The notes under the pieces were generated by a model that made no database searches, was not told where the DNA came from, and was given only the letters and a program-made list of their open reading frames with translations. Positions 15,901 to 24,892 of a stretch of 64,000 bases of DNA are shown here, piece after piece. Position numbers and translations under genes: made by a program. Each line of letters opens with the position of its first letter. The stretch's first letter is position 1. Source of the stretch: Bacillus salacetis (GTDB taxonomy: Bacteria > Bacillota > Bacilli > Bacillales > Bacillaceae_B); the NCBI RefSeq assembly GCF_003581585.1, contig NZ_QXIR01000001.1, forward strand, positions 124,001 to 188,000, given 5' to 3'.

Positions 15901-16869
15901 ATGCGTCGTTTTTTACTGTCTTTATTCATTCTTGCTTCCATTCTTGTTCTTGCAGCCTGCGGAACAAACAATTCTAACAATGAAGAAGAAGCGGATGGCG
16001 GCGATGACAAAGCTGCTGAAGAAACAAGCTATACTGTAGAACATGCTATGGGGACGACTGAAATAAAAGGTGAACCTGAACGCGTGGTAATCCTGACAAA
16101 TGAAGGTACAGAAGCCCTTCTTGCAATGGATGTCACACCTGTAGGGGCTGTTCAATCCTGGATCGGCGACCCTTGGTATGATCATATTGCTGATAAAATG
16201 AAGGATGTGGAAGTTGTCGGAACGGAGAGCGAACTGAACATAGAAGCCATCGCTAAATTAAAGCCCGACTTGATCATCGGAAACAAAATGCGCCAGGAAG
16301 AGCAATATGACAAGTTGAAGGCCATCGCACCTACTGTATTTGCAGAAACATTGCGCGGAAATTGGAAAGAAAATTTCGAACTATATTCCAAAGCACTTAA
16401 TAAAGAAGAAAAAGGCCAGGAAGTCATTGCTGAATACGATCAGCGTATCGAAGACCTGAAAGCTGAACTCGGAGATAAGCTCAATATGGAAGTATCCATG
16501 GTTCGCTTCATGCCGACTGATGTGCGTATCTACCATAAAGATTCCTTCTCCGGTGTCATTCTCGATCAATTGGGATTTGCCCGCCCTGAAGGCCAGAATG
16601 TAGATGACTTTGCAGAAAAAGGTGTAACCAAAGAAAGAATCCCTGCAATGGATGGAGACATTCTGTTCTACTTTGCTTATGAAACAGGTGACGGAGAAGC
16701 AAACAAGGTTGCTGAAGAATGGGTGAACGACCCACTCTTCCAGAAGCTTGAAGTAGCGCAGGAAGGAAAAGTATACGAAGTCAGCGATCCTGTCTGGAAC
16801 ACTGCCGGCGGTGTACTGGCAGCCAACCTGATGCTGGATGATATCGAAAAGTACTTTTTAGAACAATAA
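15901..16869 (+). CDS. Iron-siderophore ABC transporter substrate-binding lipoprotein
   Basis: A 322-aa periplasmic-binding-type protein. The N-terminus is a lipoprotein signal (MRRFLLSLFILASILVLAAC, with lipobox LAAC and cysteine at about residue 20) followed by a polar acidic linker. The class III solute-binding fold is indicated by PERVVILTNEGTEALLAMDVTPVGA and LKPDLIIGNKMRQEEQYDKLKAIAPTVF. The closest known type is YfiY/FhuD2-like, hydroxamate siderophore binders (inference). It is divergent from the permease operon and shares Fur control. AACAGGAGGAATTACAT precedes the ATG. Confidence 0.92.
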   Translation: MRRFLLSLFILASILVLAACGTNNSNNEEEADGGDDKAAEETSYTVEHAMGTTEIKGEPERVVILTNEGTEALLAMDVTPVGAVQSWIGDPWYDHIADKMKDVEVVGTESELNIEAIAKLKPDLIIGNKMRQEEQYDKLKAIAPTVFAETLRGNWKENFELYSKALNKEEKGQEVIAEYDQRIEDLKAELGDKLNMEVSMVRFMPTDVRIYHKDSFSGVILDQLGFARPEGQNVDDFAEKGVTKERIPAMDGDILFYFAYETGDGEANKVAEEWVNDPLFQKLEVAQEGKVYEVSDPVWNTAGGVLAANLMLDDIEKYFLEQ

Positions 16870-16875
16870 ACATGT

Positions 16876-16901
16876 AAGCCTGCCAAATTTGGCAGGCTTT
16901 T
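16876..16901 (+). terminator. Terminator of the binding-protein gene
   Basis: AAGCCTGCCAAATTTGGCAGGCTTTTT: a perfect stem followed by a T-run, seven bases after the stop codon. Confidence 0.9.
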
Positions 16902-17000
16902 TATATTTTAAAGATATTTCTCCTTTCCCTCCACTTTTTTCATAAATCCCCGCAAACCGGAAACACTACCACTAGAGTAATTATAAGAGTGGTGAAATCA

Positions 17001-18506
17001 ATGTTTTCTTTATTCAGCCGAAAAAAGGGCACCGATAGAAACAAGAAGAAAAAAACACAGGAATCCTTCGAAAAGCTTGTCAGGAAGTCAACTGACTATA
17101 AAGAGATTTTCTATTATAACGAACATACCAGCCTGCGATTTGGATTGAACTTTCTATCAACACTGGTTGATGAAGACATCATGCAGAAAGATGTCCTCCC
17201 CTCACTGCTTGGCAAGCATTTCGAAACACTTGATGATATCAAGAAGCTTGCACCGGTAATTGATATTCAGCTCTCTGATGATGAAAGCCAGATCGAACAA
17301 AAGCTTATGAATGGATATGTCCTCTTAAAAACAGAAAATGAAAGATCACGCTTTGCCTTCATTGCGGCACAAAAAGAAGTCGTCCGGCAGGTATCACAGC
17401 CACAGGTCGAGTTCAGTGTAGTCGGGCCGAAAGAAGCTTTCGTCGAGTCGATTGATCAGAACTTGAATATGCTTCGTAAAAGAGTTCCGATTAAGGAATT
17501 GATAATAGAGGATTTCGTTATCGGGAGATTGACCCATACAAAGACATCCTTGCTGTATATAGACGGCTTGTCCGACCAGGACAATGTACAAACAATGAGG
17601 CAGCGCCTTAAGGCCATTGACTTTGACCAGATCAATGACAGTTCCTTTGTGGAACAACTGATTGCCGACAATTCCAATTCTCCGTTTCCGCAGCTATTGG
17701 ATACGGAACGGCCTGACCGTGCTGCCTCCGTTTTAATAGAAGGCAAAGTTGTAGTGCTGGTGGATGGTTCTCCGCATGCCCTCATCGGTCCGACAACGTT
17801 GGTTGAATTTTTCAGTGCCTATGAGGATTATTTTCTAAATTACCTGGTTTCCTCTTTTTTCAGGCTTGTACGGGTATTCGCTGTTGCGTTCTCCATCCTG
17901 ATTACCCCTATCTATGTCGCAGCCCTTACGTATCACTATGAATTGATACCGAAAGACCTTATGGCCACACTCATTACATCCCGGCAGGAAATCCCGCTTC
18001 CACCCATTCTGGAGGCCCTGTTTCTTGAACTGACGATTGAACTCCTGCGGGAAGCCGGAGCCAGGCTGCCCACCAAGGTCGGCCAGACAATCGGTATCGT
18101 GGGAGGGATCGTTATCGGAACCGCATCTGTTGAAGCTGGGCTGACCAGTAATGTCCTCTTGATCCTGGTAGCTCTTGCTGCACTTGCCTCCTTTACGACA
18201 CCTGTTTACAAAATGGGTAACACGATCAGGATATTAAGATTTCCCTTCCTGATTTTTGCACAGCTTTGGGGACTGCTGGGCATTGTGTTCTGTTTTAGTA
18301 TCCTGATGACCCATCTCCTTCGATTAACTTCACTGGGAAGACCGTTTCTGGAACCACTATATCCTCCCCGGGTGTATGACATGAAGGATGCCATCATTCG
18401 CTTTCCATTCCACACTCAAAGCAAGCGTCCGGAATTCATGCGGACAAAGAACCCCCGCAGGTTCAGTCCCCAGGAAGGCAAAAAGAAACTCGATATTGAT
18501 GAATAA
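17001..18506 (+). CDS. Spore germination receptor A subunit (GerAA/GerKA family)
   Basis: A 501-aa GerA-family subunit A. The soluble N-terminal region ends near residue 270. The hallmark pore/membrane part begins ...YEDYFLNYLVSSFFRLVRVFAVAFSILITPIYVAALTYHYELIP and continues TSRQEIPLPPILEALFLELTIELLREAGARLP, the strongest family signature. It sits in the spore inner membrane and, with the B and C subunits, senses a nutrient germinant. A GTG at 16989 is possible, but ATG 17001 has GGTGA at the right distance. First gene of a three-gene operon; which germinant cannot be read from sequence. Confidence 0.92.
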   Translation: MFSLFSRKKGTDRNKKKKTQESFEKLVRKSTDYKEIFYYNEHTSLRFGLNFLSTLVDEDIMQKDVLPSLLGKHFETLDDIKKLAPVIDIQLSDDESQIEQKLMNGYVLLKTENERSRFAFIAAQKEVVRQVSQPQVEFSVVGPKEAFVESIDQNLNMLRKRVPIKELIIEDFVIGRLTHTKTSLLYIDGLSDQDNVQTMRQRLKAIDFDQINDSSFVEQLIADNSNSPFPQLLDTERPDRAASVLIEGKVVVLVDGSPHALIGPTTLVEFFSAYEDYFLNYLVSSFFRLVRVFAVAFSILITPIYVAALTYHYELIPKDLMATLITSRQEIPLPPILEALFLELTIELLREAGARLPTKVGQTIGIVGGIVIGTASVEAGLTSNVLLILVALAALASFTTPVYKMGNTIRILRFPFLIFAQLWGLLGIVFCFSILMTHLLRLTSLGRPFLEPLYPPRVYDMKDAIIRFPFHTQSKRPEFMRTKNPRRFSPQEGKKKLDIDE

Positions 18507-18523
18507 CCGGCGGAGGTCTTGTT

Positions 18524-19612
18524 ATGAATCCAGTTCCTGAAAACAGAAAAATATCGCCTTTTATCGTATTCTTTCTTATCCATTCCATCCAGGTTGGGGT
18601 AGGGGTGCTTGGCTTCCAGAGGATCATTGCCCAAAGTGCCGGATATGATGGCTGGATGGCTGTCATCGCTGCCGGCCTGCTCACCAATGTCATCACCTTT
18701 TTCATCTTCAAGGTAGTGCAAAAAGGCGGCGGGGATTTGATAGAAGCCAATCAACTTGCATTCGGAAAGTGGCTGGGCAAACTATTTGATACTGTATACC
18801 TGTTGTATTTCTGCCTGATTACCGTCACTGTCACCCGTACGTATATAGAAGTCATCCAAGTCTGGATGTACCCGCGGATAGAGCCTTGGTTCTTTGCCTT
18901 ATTATTCTTCCTGCTCGTTGTCTATGTTGTGAGCGGAGGACTGCGGATTGTGGCAGGAACTGCATTCTTCGGGACCGTCCTGCCTGCCTATCTGCTTCTG
19001 TCATTCGGCTTTACCTTCCCGTTTTCAGATTTCAGGAATATCCTTCCCGTATGGGATCATTCCGCACTGGATATGCTGAAGTCCACCCGGGATATGACAC
19101 TGAGTTTTCTGGGCTATGAAACCCTCCTGATCTTTTATCCATATATTAAAGATGGCGAAAAAGCCCAAAAATGGGCTCATAGGGGTTTGTTGCTGACGAC
19201 GATAATATTCACGGCATTGACAATAATAAGTTTTGCTTTCTTTAGCGAGAAGCAGCTTGAGAAAACGGTTTGGGCCACTCTTTCAATGTGGAAAATCGTG
19301 GAACTGCCTTTTGTGGAACGTTTTGAATATATCGGGATTGCCAACTGGTGCCTTATCATCCTGCCGAATGTTTGTATTGCTTTATGGTGTGCAAGCAGGA
19401 TTGCCAAACGGTCTTTCAAGGTTAGCCAGAGAAAAGTATTATATATTCTTGCTGCTCTTGGAGTCGCTTCTGTTAGCTTTATACAGGAACGCAATCAAAT
19501 CAACCTTTTAAACGACCTTACCAGTAAGGTAGGGTTTTATCTCAACTTTGGGTTCATTCCTTTTCTTCTATTGATGATATTCTTGATGAAGAAGGTGAAA
19601 AAGAAAAAATGA
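18524..19612 (+). CDS. Spore germination receptor B subunit (endospore permease family)
   Basis: A 362-aa membrane protein of the GerAB amino-acid/polyamine permease-like family, with about ten hydrophobic segments. Typical blocks include FIVFFLIHSIQVGVGVLGFQRIIAQSAGYDGWMAV (first helices with the family GVG-F-R-A pattern) and SFLGYETLLIFYPYIKD. In known receptors this subunit binds the germinant. GCGGAGGTCTTGTT precedes the ATG. The stop overlaps the start of the C subunit by 4 bp. Confidence 0.92.
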   Translation: MNPVPENRKISPFIVFFLIHSIQVGVGVLGFQRIIAQSAGYDGWMAVIAAGLLTNVITFFIFKVVQKGGGDLIEANQLAFGKWLGKLFDTVYLLYFCLITVTVTRTYIEVIQVWMYPRIEPWFFALLFFLLVVYVVSGGLRIVAGTAFFGTVLPAYLLLSFGFTFPFSDFRNILPVWDHSALDMLKSTRDMTLSFLGYETLLIFYPYIKDGEKAQKWAHRGLLLTTIIFTALTIISFAFFSEKQLEKTVWATLSMWKIVELPFVERFEYIGIANWCLIILPNVCIALWCASRIAKRSFKVSQRKVLYILAALGVASVSFIQERNQINLLNDLTSKVGFYLNFGFIPFLLLMIFLMKKVKKKK

Positions 19613-20700
19613 GAAAGTTTATCTTAATTGTCTTGAGTTTATTTATGCTTACAGGCTGCGTTGAAAAGGAGATTCTTGACGAACTGAATATCGAAACAGC
19701 CAAGGGATATGATGTGGCCGGGGAAAACACCATTAGAGGAACTGCACTTTATTCCAGGTATTTAGCCGATAAGAAAATTGAAAATGTCACCTTATCTGTA
19801 GAGGCCCCTTCCACCCGGGAAGTATTGAACCTTTTACAAAAGAAATCAGAAATGCCCCTCGTCCGAGGCAGCTTGGAGAATGTCCTCATTTCATCTGATA
19901 TGGCCAAGGAAGGAATCCTGCACATTGCCGATTCCCTTCAGCGTGATGCAAGTGTTGGAGCACGAGTCTTGCTTTTAATCAGTGATGGACCTGCTGAAGA
20001 TATTTTAAGAGGGAACTATGGGCTCAAGGGAACCTCCAATTATATTGCCAATTTAATTGACCATAATATCAGGCGGGGAGATCTGTCACAGACAAATCTG
20101 CACCTGTTCCTTTTTACTTATTATCAAAAAGGGCACACCCCCTACCTTCCCATCATTGAAAAAATCGACGACGGGACACTTGGCATCAAAGGGATAGCGC
20201 TCTTCAAGAAAGACAAGCTTGTGCATGAAATCGACAATACTGAAATGTTCTACTTCAAGCTCCTTTCTGATAAGTACAGTGAAGGGAACCAGGTGGTCAA
20301 ACTGTCTGAAGCCAGTAAAGATATGCAAAGAAGTGTGGAAGCATCTGTGACAAGCCTGCAGTCCAAACATAAAATCGATATTTCCCATACAGCAAGGCCA
20401 GTTGATATAACCATAACCATTACAATTAAAGGAATCATAAAGGAGTATACCGGGAAAAGCCTAACCCCCAAAAAGATTAAAGACATTGAGAAGAAAATGG
20501 AAGAAGATATTGAAAAGCATTGTCTCAGTATGTTGAAGAAGTTTCAAGAAGAAGGAATCGATCCCATGGGATTCGGCCAGCGCCAAAAGCACGGGGTACG
20601 AAAATTTGATTTCAAGGAATGGGATTCGGTTTTGTACCCGAATGCCAATATCAAAGTCAGGGCGAAGGTCAAAATCCTTGAATCTGGTACAGTTGAATAG
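19609..20700 (+). CDS. Spore germination receptor C subunit, Ger(x)C lipoprotein
   Basis: A 363-aa lipoprotein. The signal MRKFILIVLSLFMLTGC has lipobox LTGC at residues 14-17. The Ger(x)C fold shows EKEILDELNIETAKGYD at the N-terminus and a C-terminal PITIKGIIKEYTG...FGQRQKHG segment with the conserved D/N-P-x-G-FG stretch. It anchors on the outer face of the spore inner membrane. Overlap with the B gene (ATGA) shows translational coupling. Confidence 0.92.
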   Translation: MRKFILIVLSLFMLTGCVEKEILDELNIETAKGYDVAGENTIRGTALYSRYLADKKIENVTLSVEAPSTREVLNLLQKKSEMPLVRGSLENVLISSDMAKEGILHIADSLQRDASVGARVLLLISDGPAEDILRGNYGLKGTSNYIANLIDHNIRRGDLSQTNLHLFLFTYYQKGHTPYLPIIEKIDDGTLGIKGIALFKKDKLVHEIDNTEMFYFKLLSDKYSEGNQVVKLSEASKDMQRSVEASVTSLQSKHKIDISHTARPVDITITITIKGIIKEYTGKSLTPKKIKDIEKKMEEDIEKHCLSMLKKFQEEGIDPMGFGQRQKHGVRKFDFKEWDSVLYPNANIKVRAKVKILESGTVE

Positions 20701-20728
20701 AGAGTAGAGATACACCGCCCTTCCCTCC

Positions 20729-21109
20729 TCAGGAAGGACAGCTCTCACTCAACCAATGGATGGCTTCGGAAATGCAGCTGCAGTAAAAGGATTCTTTTAC
20801 AGGAGGCAGCTGCCCAACCCTTTTCTTCATTTCGGAAAGGCCTGTAATCACATAGCGGATGTCGATCCTTCGAGACGAAAGGACATTATACAGCCATTTC
20901 ACATGATCAGTGAATATTTCAGGTGCCTGCATGCGGAAAGCCGTTTGCAGAAAATGAAAGTGTTTTTGCAGATCAGCCATTGCCTGGGAACGGCCTTTTT
21001 CTCCATACAGCTCGACAAGCCCAGGGTGTTCCTCAAAAACACTGTTAGCAATTTCGGAGACTAAACGATCGATTATATCCTGGTGTTCAAGTATACGGGT
21101 TTGATACAT
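20729..21109 (-). CDS. Uncharacterised helical protein, 126 aa
   Basis: I do not recognise a named family. The protein is all-helical: MYQTRILEHQDIIDRLVSEIANSVFEEHPGLVELYGEKGRSQAMADLQKHFHFLQTAFRM, then FTDHVKWLYNVLSSRRID. The pattern Y-G-E-K-G-R...D-L...H-x-x-F-L...F-x-D-x-V-x-W resembles the N-terminal four-helix sensor domains of B12-binding and RsbR-like regulators, so it could be a stand-alone sensor domain. That is a family-level impression, not an assignment. CCAAGGGAGGTATGTGA precedes the ATG. It converges on the germination operon, with a CTTCC/GGAAG hairpin between the stops. Confidence 0.65.
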   Translation of the reverse strand: MYQTRILEHQDIIDRLVSEIANSVFEEHPGLVELYGEKGRSQAMADLQKHFHFLQTAFRMQAPEIFTDHVKWLYNVLSSRRIDIRYVITGLSEMKKRVGQLPPVKESFYCSCISEAIHWLSESCPS

Positions 21110-21266
21110 TCACATACCTCCCTTGGTAAAAACTTCATAAATTCAGTATACATGAAAAGCCGAATTCAAAAATGTTAAAAATTCCATTACCTATAAAAGG
21201 CAATAAAGTTTACGTAAAGTCAGGATATCAACTACAATATGGTTATATATAGAGGAGGTCAAGAAA

Positions 21267-21584
21267 ATGCAATCCATTCAAAATCAAGAAACGTTCCAAG
21301 AACTCATTTCCCAAAGCGAGCCGGTGATCATTAAATTCTTTGCGGACTGGTGTCCAGACTGTACGAGGATGAATATGTTCATCGATGAAATCATTGAGGA
21401 ACATAACCAGTATAAATGGTACGAATTGAACAAGGATGAACTTCCGGAAATCGCAGACCGCTATGATGTCATGGGCATCCCAAGCCTGCTGATCTTTAAA
21501 GACGGCGAAAAAAAGGCACACCTTCACAGCGCAAATGCCAAAACACCAGATCAAGTTAGGGAATTTCTGCAAAATAATCAATAA
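21267..21584 (+). CDS. Thioredoxin-like protein
   Basis: A 105-aa thioredoxin-fold protein. The redox motif is FFADWCPDCTRM (CPDC rather than CGPC) at about residues 30-33, with the cis-proline loop in VMGIPSLLIF. The WCPDC motif is shared by the Bacillus YusE/YtpP/YdbP thioredoxin-like proteins; I cannot decide which ortholog it is. Expected role is cytosolic disulfide reduction. AGAGGAGGTCAAGAAA precedes the ATG. A CGGGAGGC-type hairpin follows the stop. It is monocistronic. Confidence 0.88.
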   Translation: MQSIQNQETFQELISQSEPVIIKFFADWCPDCTRMNMFIDEIIEEHNQYKWYELNKDELPEIADRYDVMGIPSLLIFKDGEKKAHLHSANAKTPDQVREFLQNNQ

Positions 21585-21762
21585 TAGATGAAAGCACCGC
21601 TTCCCGGGAGGCTGTGCTTTTTATTTAGGCTCCAACCTTGAATCTTTACCTGTCCAATATAAATACTCCCCCAGATTGTTAGAACAGTATTGGAAAAGAA
21701 TAAACCAGGGCACCAAGAGCACACTATTCTTGTATTTACTATCTATTGAAGGGGTGCTGAGC

Positions 21763-21915
21763 ATGACAAAGAAATACAACAACGGAAGCAAAAATCAAAA
21801 TTCGCCGCAAGCTGGTCATAACCAGGCTGAATTCTCCCGCGAAATCGCTGCCGGCGACAACAGCAAAGGCAACAAGCATAACAAGGACCAAAGCGACAAA
21901 ACCGATAGAGACTGA
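21763..21915 (+). CDS. Small Asn/Lys/Asp-rich hydrophilic protein (possible spore protein)
   Basis: A 50-aa protein, MTKKYNNGSKNQNSPQAGHN, then QAEFSREIAAGDNSKGNK..., ending KTDRD. It is strongly hydrophilic with no cysteine or aromatic core, as in small spore proteins. The AEFSREIA piece faintly recalls the EFASE repeat of gamma-type SASP, but this is weak. ATG 21763 is behind GGGGTGCTGAGC; a longer frame from 21676 lacks a ribosome site and a sensible N-terminus. Function not known. Confidence 0.65.
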   Translation: MTKKYNNGSKNQNSPQAGHNQAEFSREIAAGDNSKGNKHNKDQSDKTDRD

Positions 21916-21924
21916 CAATATGTA

Positions 21925-21979
21925 CTTTAGCGCTTTAAAGCACCCGGGGACAGTCCCCGGGTGCTTTAAAGCGCTAAAG
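21925..21979. repeat. Perfect 26-bp inverted repeat with a 3-nt loop
   Basis: The arm CTTTAGCGCTTTAAAGCACC plus CGGGGA (21925-21950) is fully complementary to 21954-21979 around CAG. There is no T-run on either side. Inside each arm GCGCTTTAAAGC is a shorter palindrome. The length and perfection exceed a normal terminator. Confidence 0.85.
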
Positions 21980-21993
21980 GCCCGATCATGCAA

Positions 21994-22024
21994 AAGGAGT
22001 TTCCCCTTTGCCGGGAAACTCCTT
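21994..22024 (-). terminator. Terminator of the YjcZ-like gene
   Basis: AAGGAGTTTCCC (21994-22005) pairs with GGGAAACTCCTT (22013-22024), 30 bp after the minus-strand stop codon. Confidence 0.75.
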
Positions 22025-22053
22025 CATACATTTATTTAAGTGGCTGTGTGAAT

Positions 22054-22191
22054 TTAGTATACAAAAGCCGCTCCAACAATAATCAACAAAATAAACAACA
22101 CTACAATCAGCGCGAAACCTCCGCCGTAGCCGCCGCCATAGCCACCGCCATAGCCGTAGCCGCCACATCCATATCCGTATCCGTATGGCAT
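22054..22191 (-). CDS. YjcZ-family small sporulation membrane protein
   Basis: A 45-aa protein: a Gly/Tyr-rich head ([20 protein letters not shown], then GYGGG) followed by one hydrophobic helix ([20 protein letters not shown]). This bipartite build is diagnostic of the YjcZ/YubB-like sporulation proteins of Bacillus. GGAGGTGTCTGATT precedes the ATG. Location is probably the forespore membrane or coat. Molecular role unknown. Confidence 0.85.
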   Translation of the reverse strand: MPYGYGYGCGGYGYGGGYGGGYGGGFALIVVLFILLIIVGAAFVY

Positions 22192-22296
22192 AATCAGACA
22201 CCTCCAGATGATTATTGAGCTTTCTTCACTCAATAATATCCTATGAACTTTCTGATGAATTGTTTAGGCGGGACCAGCCCAATCTTGGGATAAAAA

Positions 22297-23640
22297 TTAC
22301 CCTGTTAAAATATCCTCTTTAGGATAACTGATTTTATCTGTACCTTTTTTGGCCAGGGAGAATGCGAGGGTCAAGGGACCGATTTTCCCGACAAACATAA
22401 CGAAGATGATAATGCATTTCCCTATAGCTGTCAGATTAAAGGTCAATCCCATGGACAGGCCGACTGTCCCAAAGGCCGAGACCACTTCGAATAGAATCTG
22501 GATGAAGGGAGCTTCTTTTTCAGTAATCGTCAATAAAAACATCGCCGAGAAAATAAGGACAACACTGATCATGGAAATGGCAAGTGATTTATAGATGAAC
22601 GATTCATCTATTTTGCGGCGGAAGGCATGGATATCCTTCTTCTGCCTTAGAAATGAAACGACCGCAAATAGTATCACCAAAAACGTCGTCACTTTTATCC
22701 CGCCTCCAGTTGAGGCACTCCCAGCTCCGATGAACATAAGCAGAATCATGAAGATGATCGTCGGTTCTTCCATGCTTCCTATATCCAGCGAATTAAACCC
22801 GGCTGTCCTTGGTGAAACAGCCTGAAAATAAGCACCAAGAAATTTATCAGGATTCGGCAGGCTGGCCAATGTCTTAGGATTATTGACTTCGAGGAAAAAA
22901 ATGACCAGTACCGCCACGATATTGATGATCAGCGTCCCAGCAAGCATAAGTTTCGTATGAAGGGAAAGCTTTTGTATTTTTTTTGAATACCATAAGTCCG
23001 TTAACACCGTAAACCCGATACCGCCGACTATAAATAACCCTGAGATAACAAAGTTGACCAGCGGGTTGCCCACATATCCCATGAGGCTGTCCGGCCAAAC
23101 GGAAAAGCCAGCATTATTAAAGGCGGAAATCGAATGGAATAAGCTGTAATAAAGGCCATCTTTCCAGCCATATTCCGGAATCCATTCCGATGCCAGCAGG
23201 ATCATCGCAAATCCTTCGACAATAAAAGAGAAGACGAACAAATGCTTGACCAGCCTGATAACTCCGCCAACGGATGTCTGGTTCAGGGCCTGCTGAATGA
23301 TCAGGCGTTCTTTAAACCCGATTTTTTTCCCCAGCATCAGGTAAATCAGCATGGCAAAGGACATGATGCCAAGACCGCCTATTTGGATGAGTGCCATAAT
23401 GACTATCTCACCAAAGGTTGTGTAAGCTGTTCCTGTATCGACTACAATCAAACCCGTAACAGTCATAGCCGATGTGGAAGTAAATAGAGCATCCAGCCAC
23501 GTAACACTTTGTGTCGACGCAAACGGGAGCTTTAATAATGCTGTCCCAAGCAAAATAAAAAACAGGAAAATCACTAAAAGCAGTTGCGGGGGACTTAGCT
23601 GGATTGACATTCTGCTTATTTTGGATGCCCTTCTTCCCAC
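22297..23640 (-). CDS. ktrB: Potassium uptake channel subunit KtrB (TrkH family)
   Basis: A 447-aa membrane K+ translocator with the four M1-P-M2 repeats of the Trk/Ktr/HKT superfamily. P-loop segments are visible at TSTSAMTVTGL, HSISAFNNAGF, QAVSPRTAGFNSLD and FEVVSAFGTVGLSMG, each with the selectivity glycine. The intramembrane loop GAGSASTGGGIKVTTF of the third repeat is present. The start is GTG at 23638-23640 behind GAGGGG, overlapping the end of ktrA closely. It works with KtrA in potassium and osmotic homeostasis; c-di-AMP inhibits such systems. Confidence 0.93.
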   Translation of the reverse strand: MGRRASKISRMSIQLSPPQLLLVIFLFFILLGTALLKLPFASTQSVTWLDALFTSTSAMTVTGLIVVDTGTAYTTFGEIVIMALIQIGGLGIMSFAMLIYLMLGKKIGFKERLIIQQALNQTSVGGVIRLVKHLFVFSFIVEGFAMILLASEWIPEYGWKDGLYYSLFHSISAFNNAGFSVWPDSLMGYVGNPLVNFVISGLFIVGGIGFTVLTDLWYSKKIQKLSLHTKLMLAGTLIINIVAVLVIFFLEVNNPKTLASLPNPDKFLGAYFQAVSPRTAGFNSLDIGSMEEPTIIFMILLMFIGAGSASTGGGIKVTTFLVILFAVVSFLRQKKDIHAFRRKIDESFIYKSLAISMISVVLIFSAMFLLTITEKEAPFIQILFEVVSAFGTVGLSMGLTFNLTAIGKCIIIFVMFVGKIGPLTLAFSLAKKGTDKISYPKEDILTG

Positions 23641-23642
23641 AA

Positions 23643-24299
23643 TTAGATCCCCTCTTTTTCGAATCGGTTAAGGTCGCGATTATCCCCAATCACAATCAAT
23701 AAGTCATTCTTCTGGATCACTTCCTCAGCCGGAGGCGATACAATTATGTCGTCCCCTCTTTGGATGGCAATGATATTGCAGCCATATCTGGCCCGAACAT
23801 CCAGATCAATGAGGGTTTTGTTCGCCACTTTATTGGATGCGACAATTTCAACGATACTATGTTCCTTTGAAAGTTCAATATAATCTATAACCTTCTCGGA
23901 TGTGATATGGTGGGCAATCCTTCTGGCCATATCCCGTTCTGGATGTATGACCTTATCTGCGCCGATTTTATCCAGCACTTTCTGATGATAAGTACTCGAT
24001 GCCTTGACCCACACTTCTTTAACACCATGGTCTTTAAGCTGGAGTGTTGTCAGGATGCTTGCTTCAATATTTTCGCCAAATGAAACAATGACGTGGTCGA
24101 AGTTTCTCAGGCCCAGCTCTTTAATGACATTTTCGTCCATGGCATTAGCCCTGACTGCATGTTCTGCGACGTCCCGGTATTTCTCGACTACCTCTTCATC
24201 AATATCAATCGCCAGTACATCTGCACCAAGCTCACTCAATTCCCTGACAAGGTTCCCTCCAAAGCGTCCAAGCCCAATGACTGCAAATTGTTTTTTCAT
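23643..24299 (-). CDS. ktrA: Potassium uptake regulatory subunit KtrA (RCK domain)
   Basis: A 218-aa cytosolic RCK protein that forms an octameric ring under KtrB. The N-terminal Rossmann domain has GLGRFGGNL (residues 9-17) and the nucleotide-binding acid in VLAIDIDEEVV. The C-terminal RCK_C part (about 135-218, NKTLIDLDVRARYGCNIIAI...) is the c-di-AMP-binding domain in B. subtilis KtrA. It could equally be called KtrC. The riboswitch upstream supports the KtrA/YuaA identity. TTGGAGGAGTTTATTC precedes the ATG. Confidence 0.92.
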   Translation of the reverse strand: MKKQFAVIGLGRFGGNLVRELSELGADVLAIDIDEEVVEKYRDVAEHAVRANAMDENVIKELGLRNFDHVIVSFGENIEASILTTLQLKDHGVKEVWVKASSTYHQKVLDKIGADKVIHPERDMARRIAHHITSEKVIDYIELSKEHSIVEIVASNKVANKTLIDLDVRARYGCNIIAIQRGDDIIVSPPAEEVIQKNDLLIVIGDNRDLNRFEKEGI

Positions 24300-24401
24300 G
24301 AATAAACTCCTCCAATGACCTGTTGTTAATAGAATAACCTCTGAAGCATAAATTAATTAAGTTCTTTGTCTGCTTGTGTAATGCCCGCTTAAAGCCAAAA
24401 C

Positions 24402-24432
24402 AAAAAGACCACCAGGAAATAAGCCTGTGGTC
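24402..24432 (-). terminator. Riboswitch expression-platform terminator
   Basis: GACCACAGG pairs with CCTGGTGGTC on the minus strand, followed by TTTTTGTTTTGG. It lies between the c-di-AMP aptamer and ktrA, so c-di-AMP binding is expected to favour it. Confidence 0.85.
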
Positions 24433-24439
24433 ATAGACA

Positions 24440-24600
24440 CAAGATACATCTCCTTCACAACGCTTACGAGGTTAGCTGACGGATTCGGGTCATGAAAGTT
24501 AACCCTGCCTTTTCAAAAAAGGATTCACCCCAAAAGAATGGTTCCCCCGCTCTAAATGATTCAGCGATTATTCTATTATGAAGACTCTCTTCGCTCTGCT
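24440..24600 (-). ncRNA. c-di-AMP (ydaO/yuaA) riboswitch aptamer upstream of ktrAB
   Basis: On the minus strand the leader contains the conserved ydaO blocks in order: ATCGCTGAATC, TAGAGCGGGGGAACC, TTGGGGTGAATCC, and the long 3' block CCGAATCCGTCAGCTAACC followed by TCGTAAGCG and GAAGGAG. This family was named partly after yuaA, which is ktrA. High c-di-AMP should switch off ktrAB. The outer P1 boundary is approximate and may reach 24650. Confidence 0.93.
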
Positions 24601-24780
24601 TATGAAAAGCCAAATCTTTTATAAGAGAGCTATTACGAAAGATATCTTACTCCTGTAATTTGGGTTTGTAAAGATATTTCTTGTAAATAAAAAGTTAAGC
24701 TTTTTTAAGTATTTATTTATCTATTTCACTGCAAAATCTCATTGCAAAATGACTGCTGCAGGTGATTTTTCAATAATATA

Positions 24781-24807
24781 GCCCCTGAGTGAGTTTCACT
24801 CAAGGGC
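24781..24807 (-). terminator. Hairpin after the ZIP transporter gene
   Basis: GCCCcTGAGTGA pairs with TCACTCAaGGGC. It lies about 90 bp beyond the stop codon, and a second palindrome, GAAGCTGATTCAGCTTC, is nearer. The following T content is modest. Confidence 0.55.
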
Positions 24808-24892
24808 TCCATGATGAGAAATGTAATTGAGAAGCTGATTCAGCTTCCCAGCCAGCAAACGGCTTCGGAAATAACTTTATATAGAATAAAGG

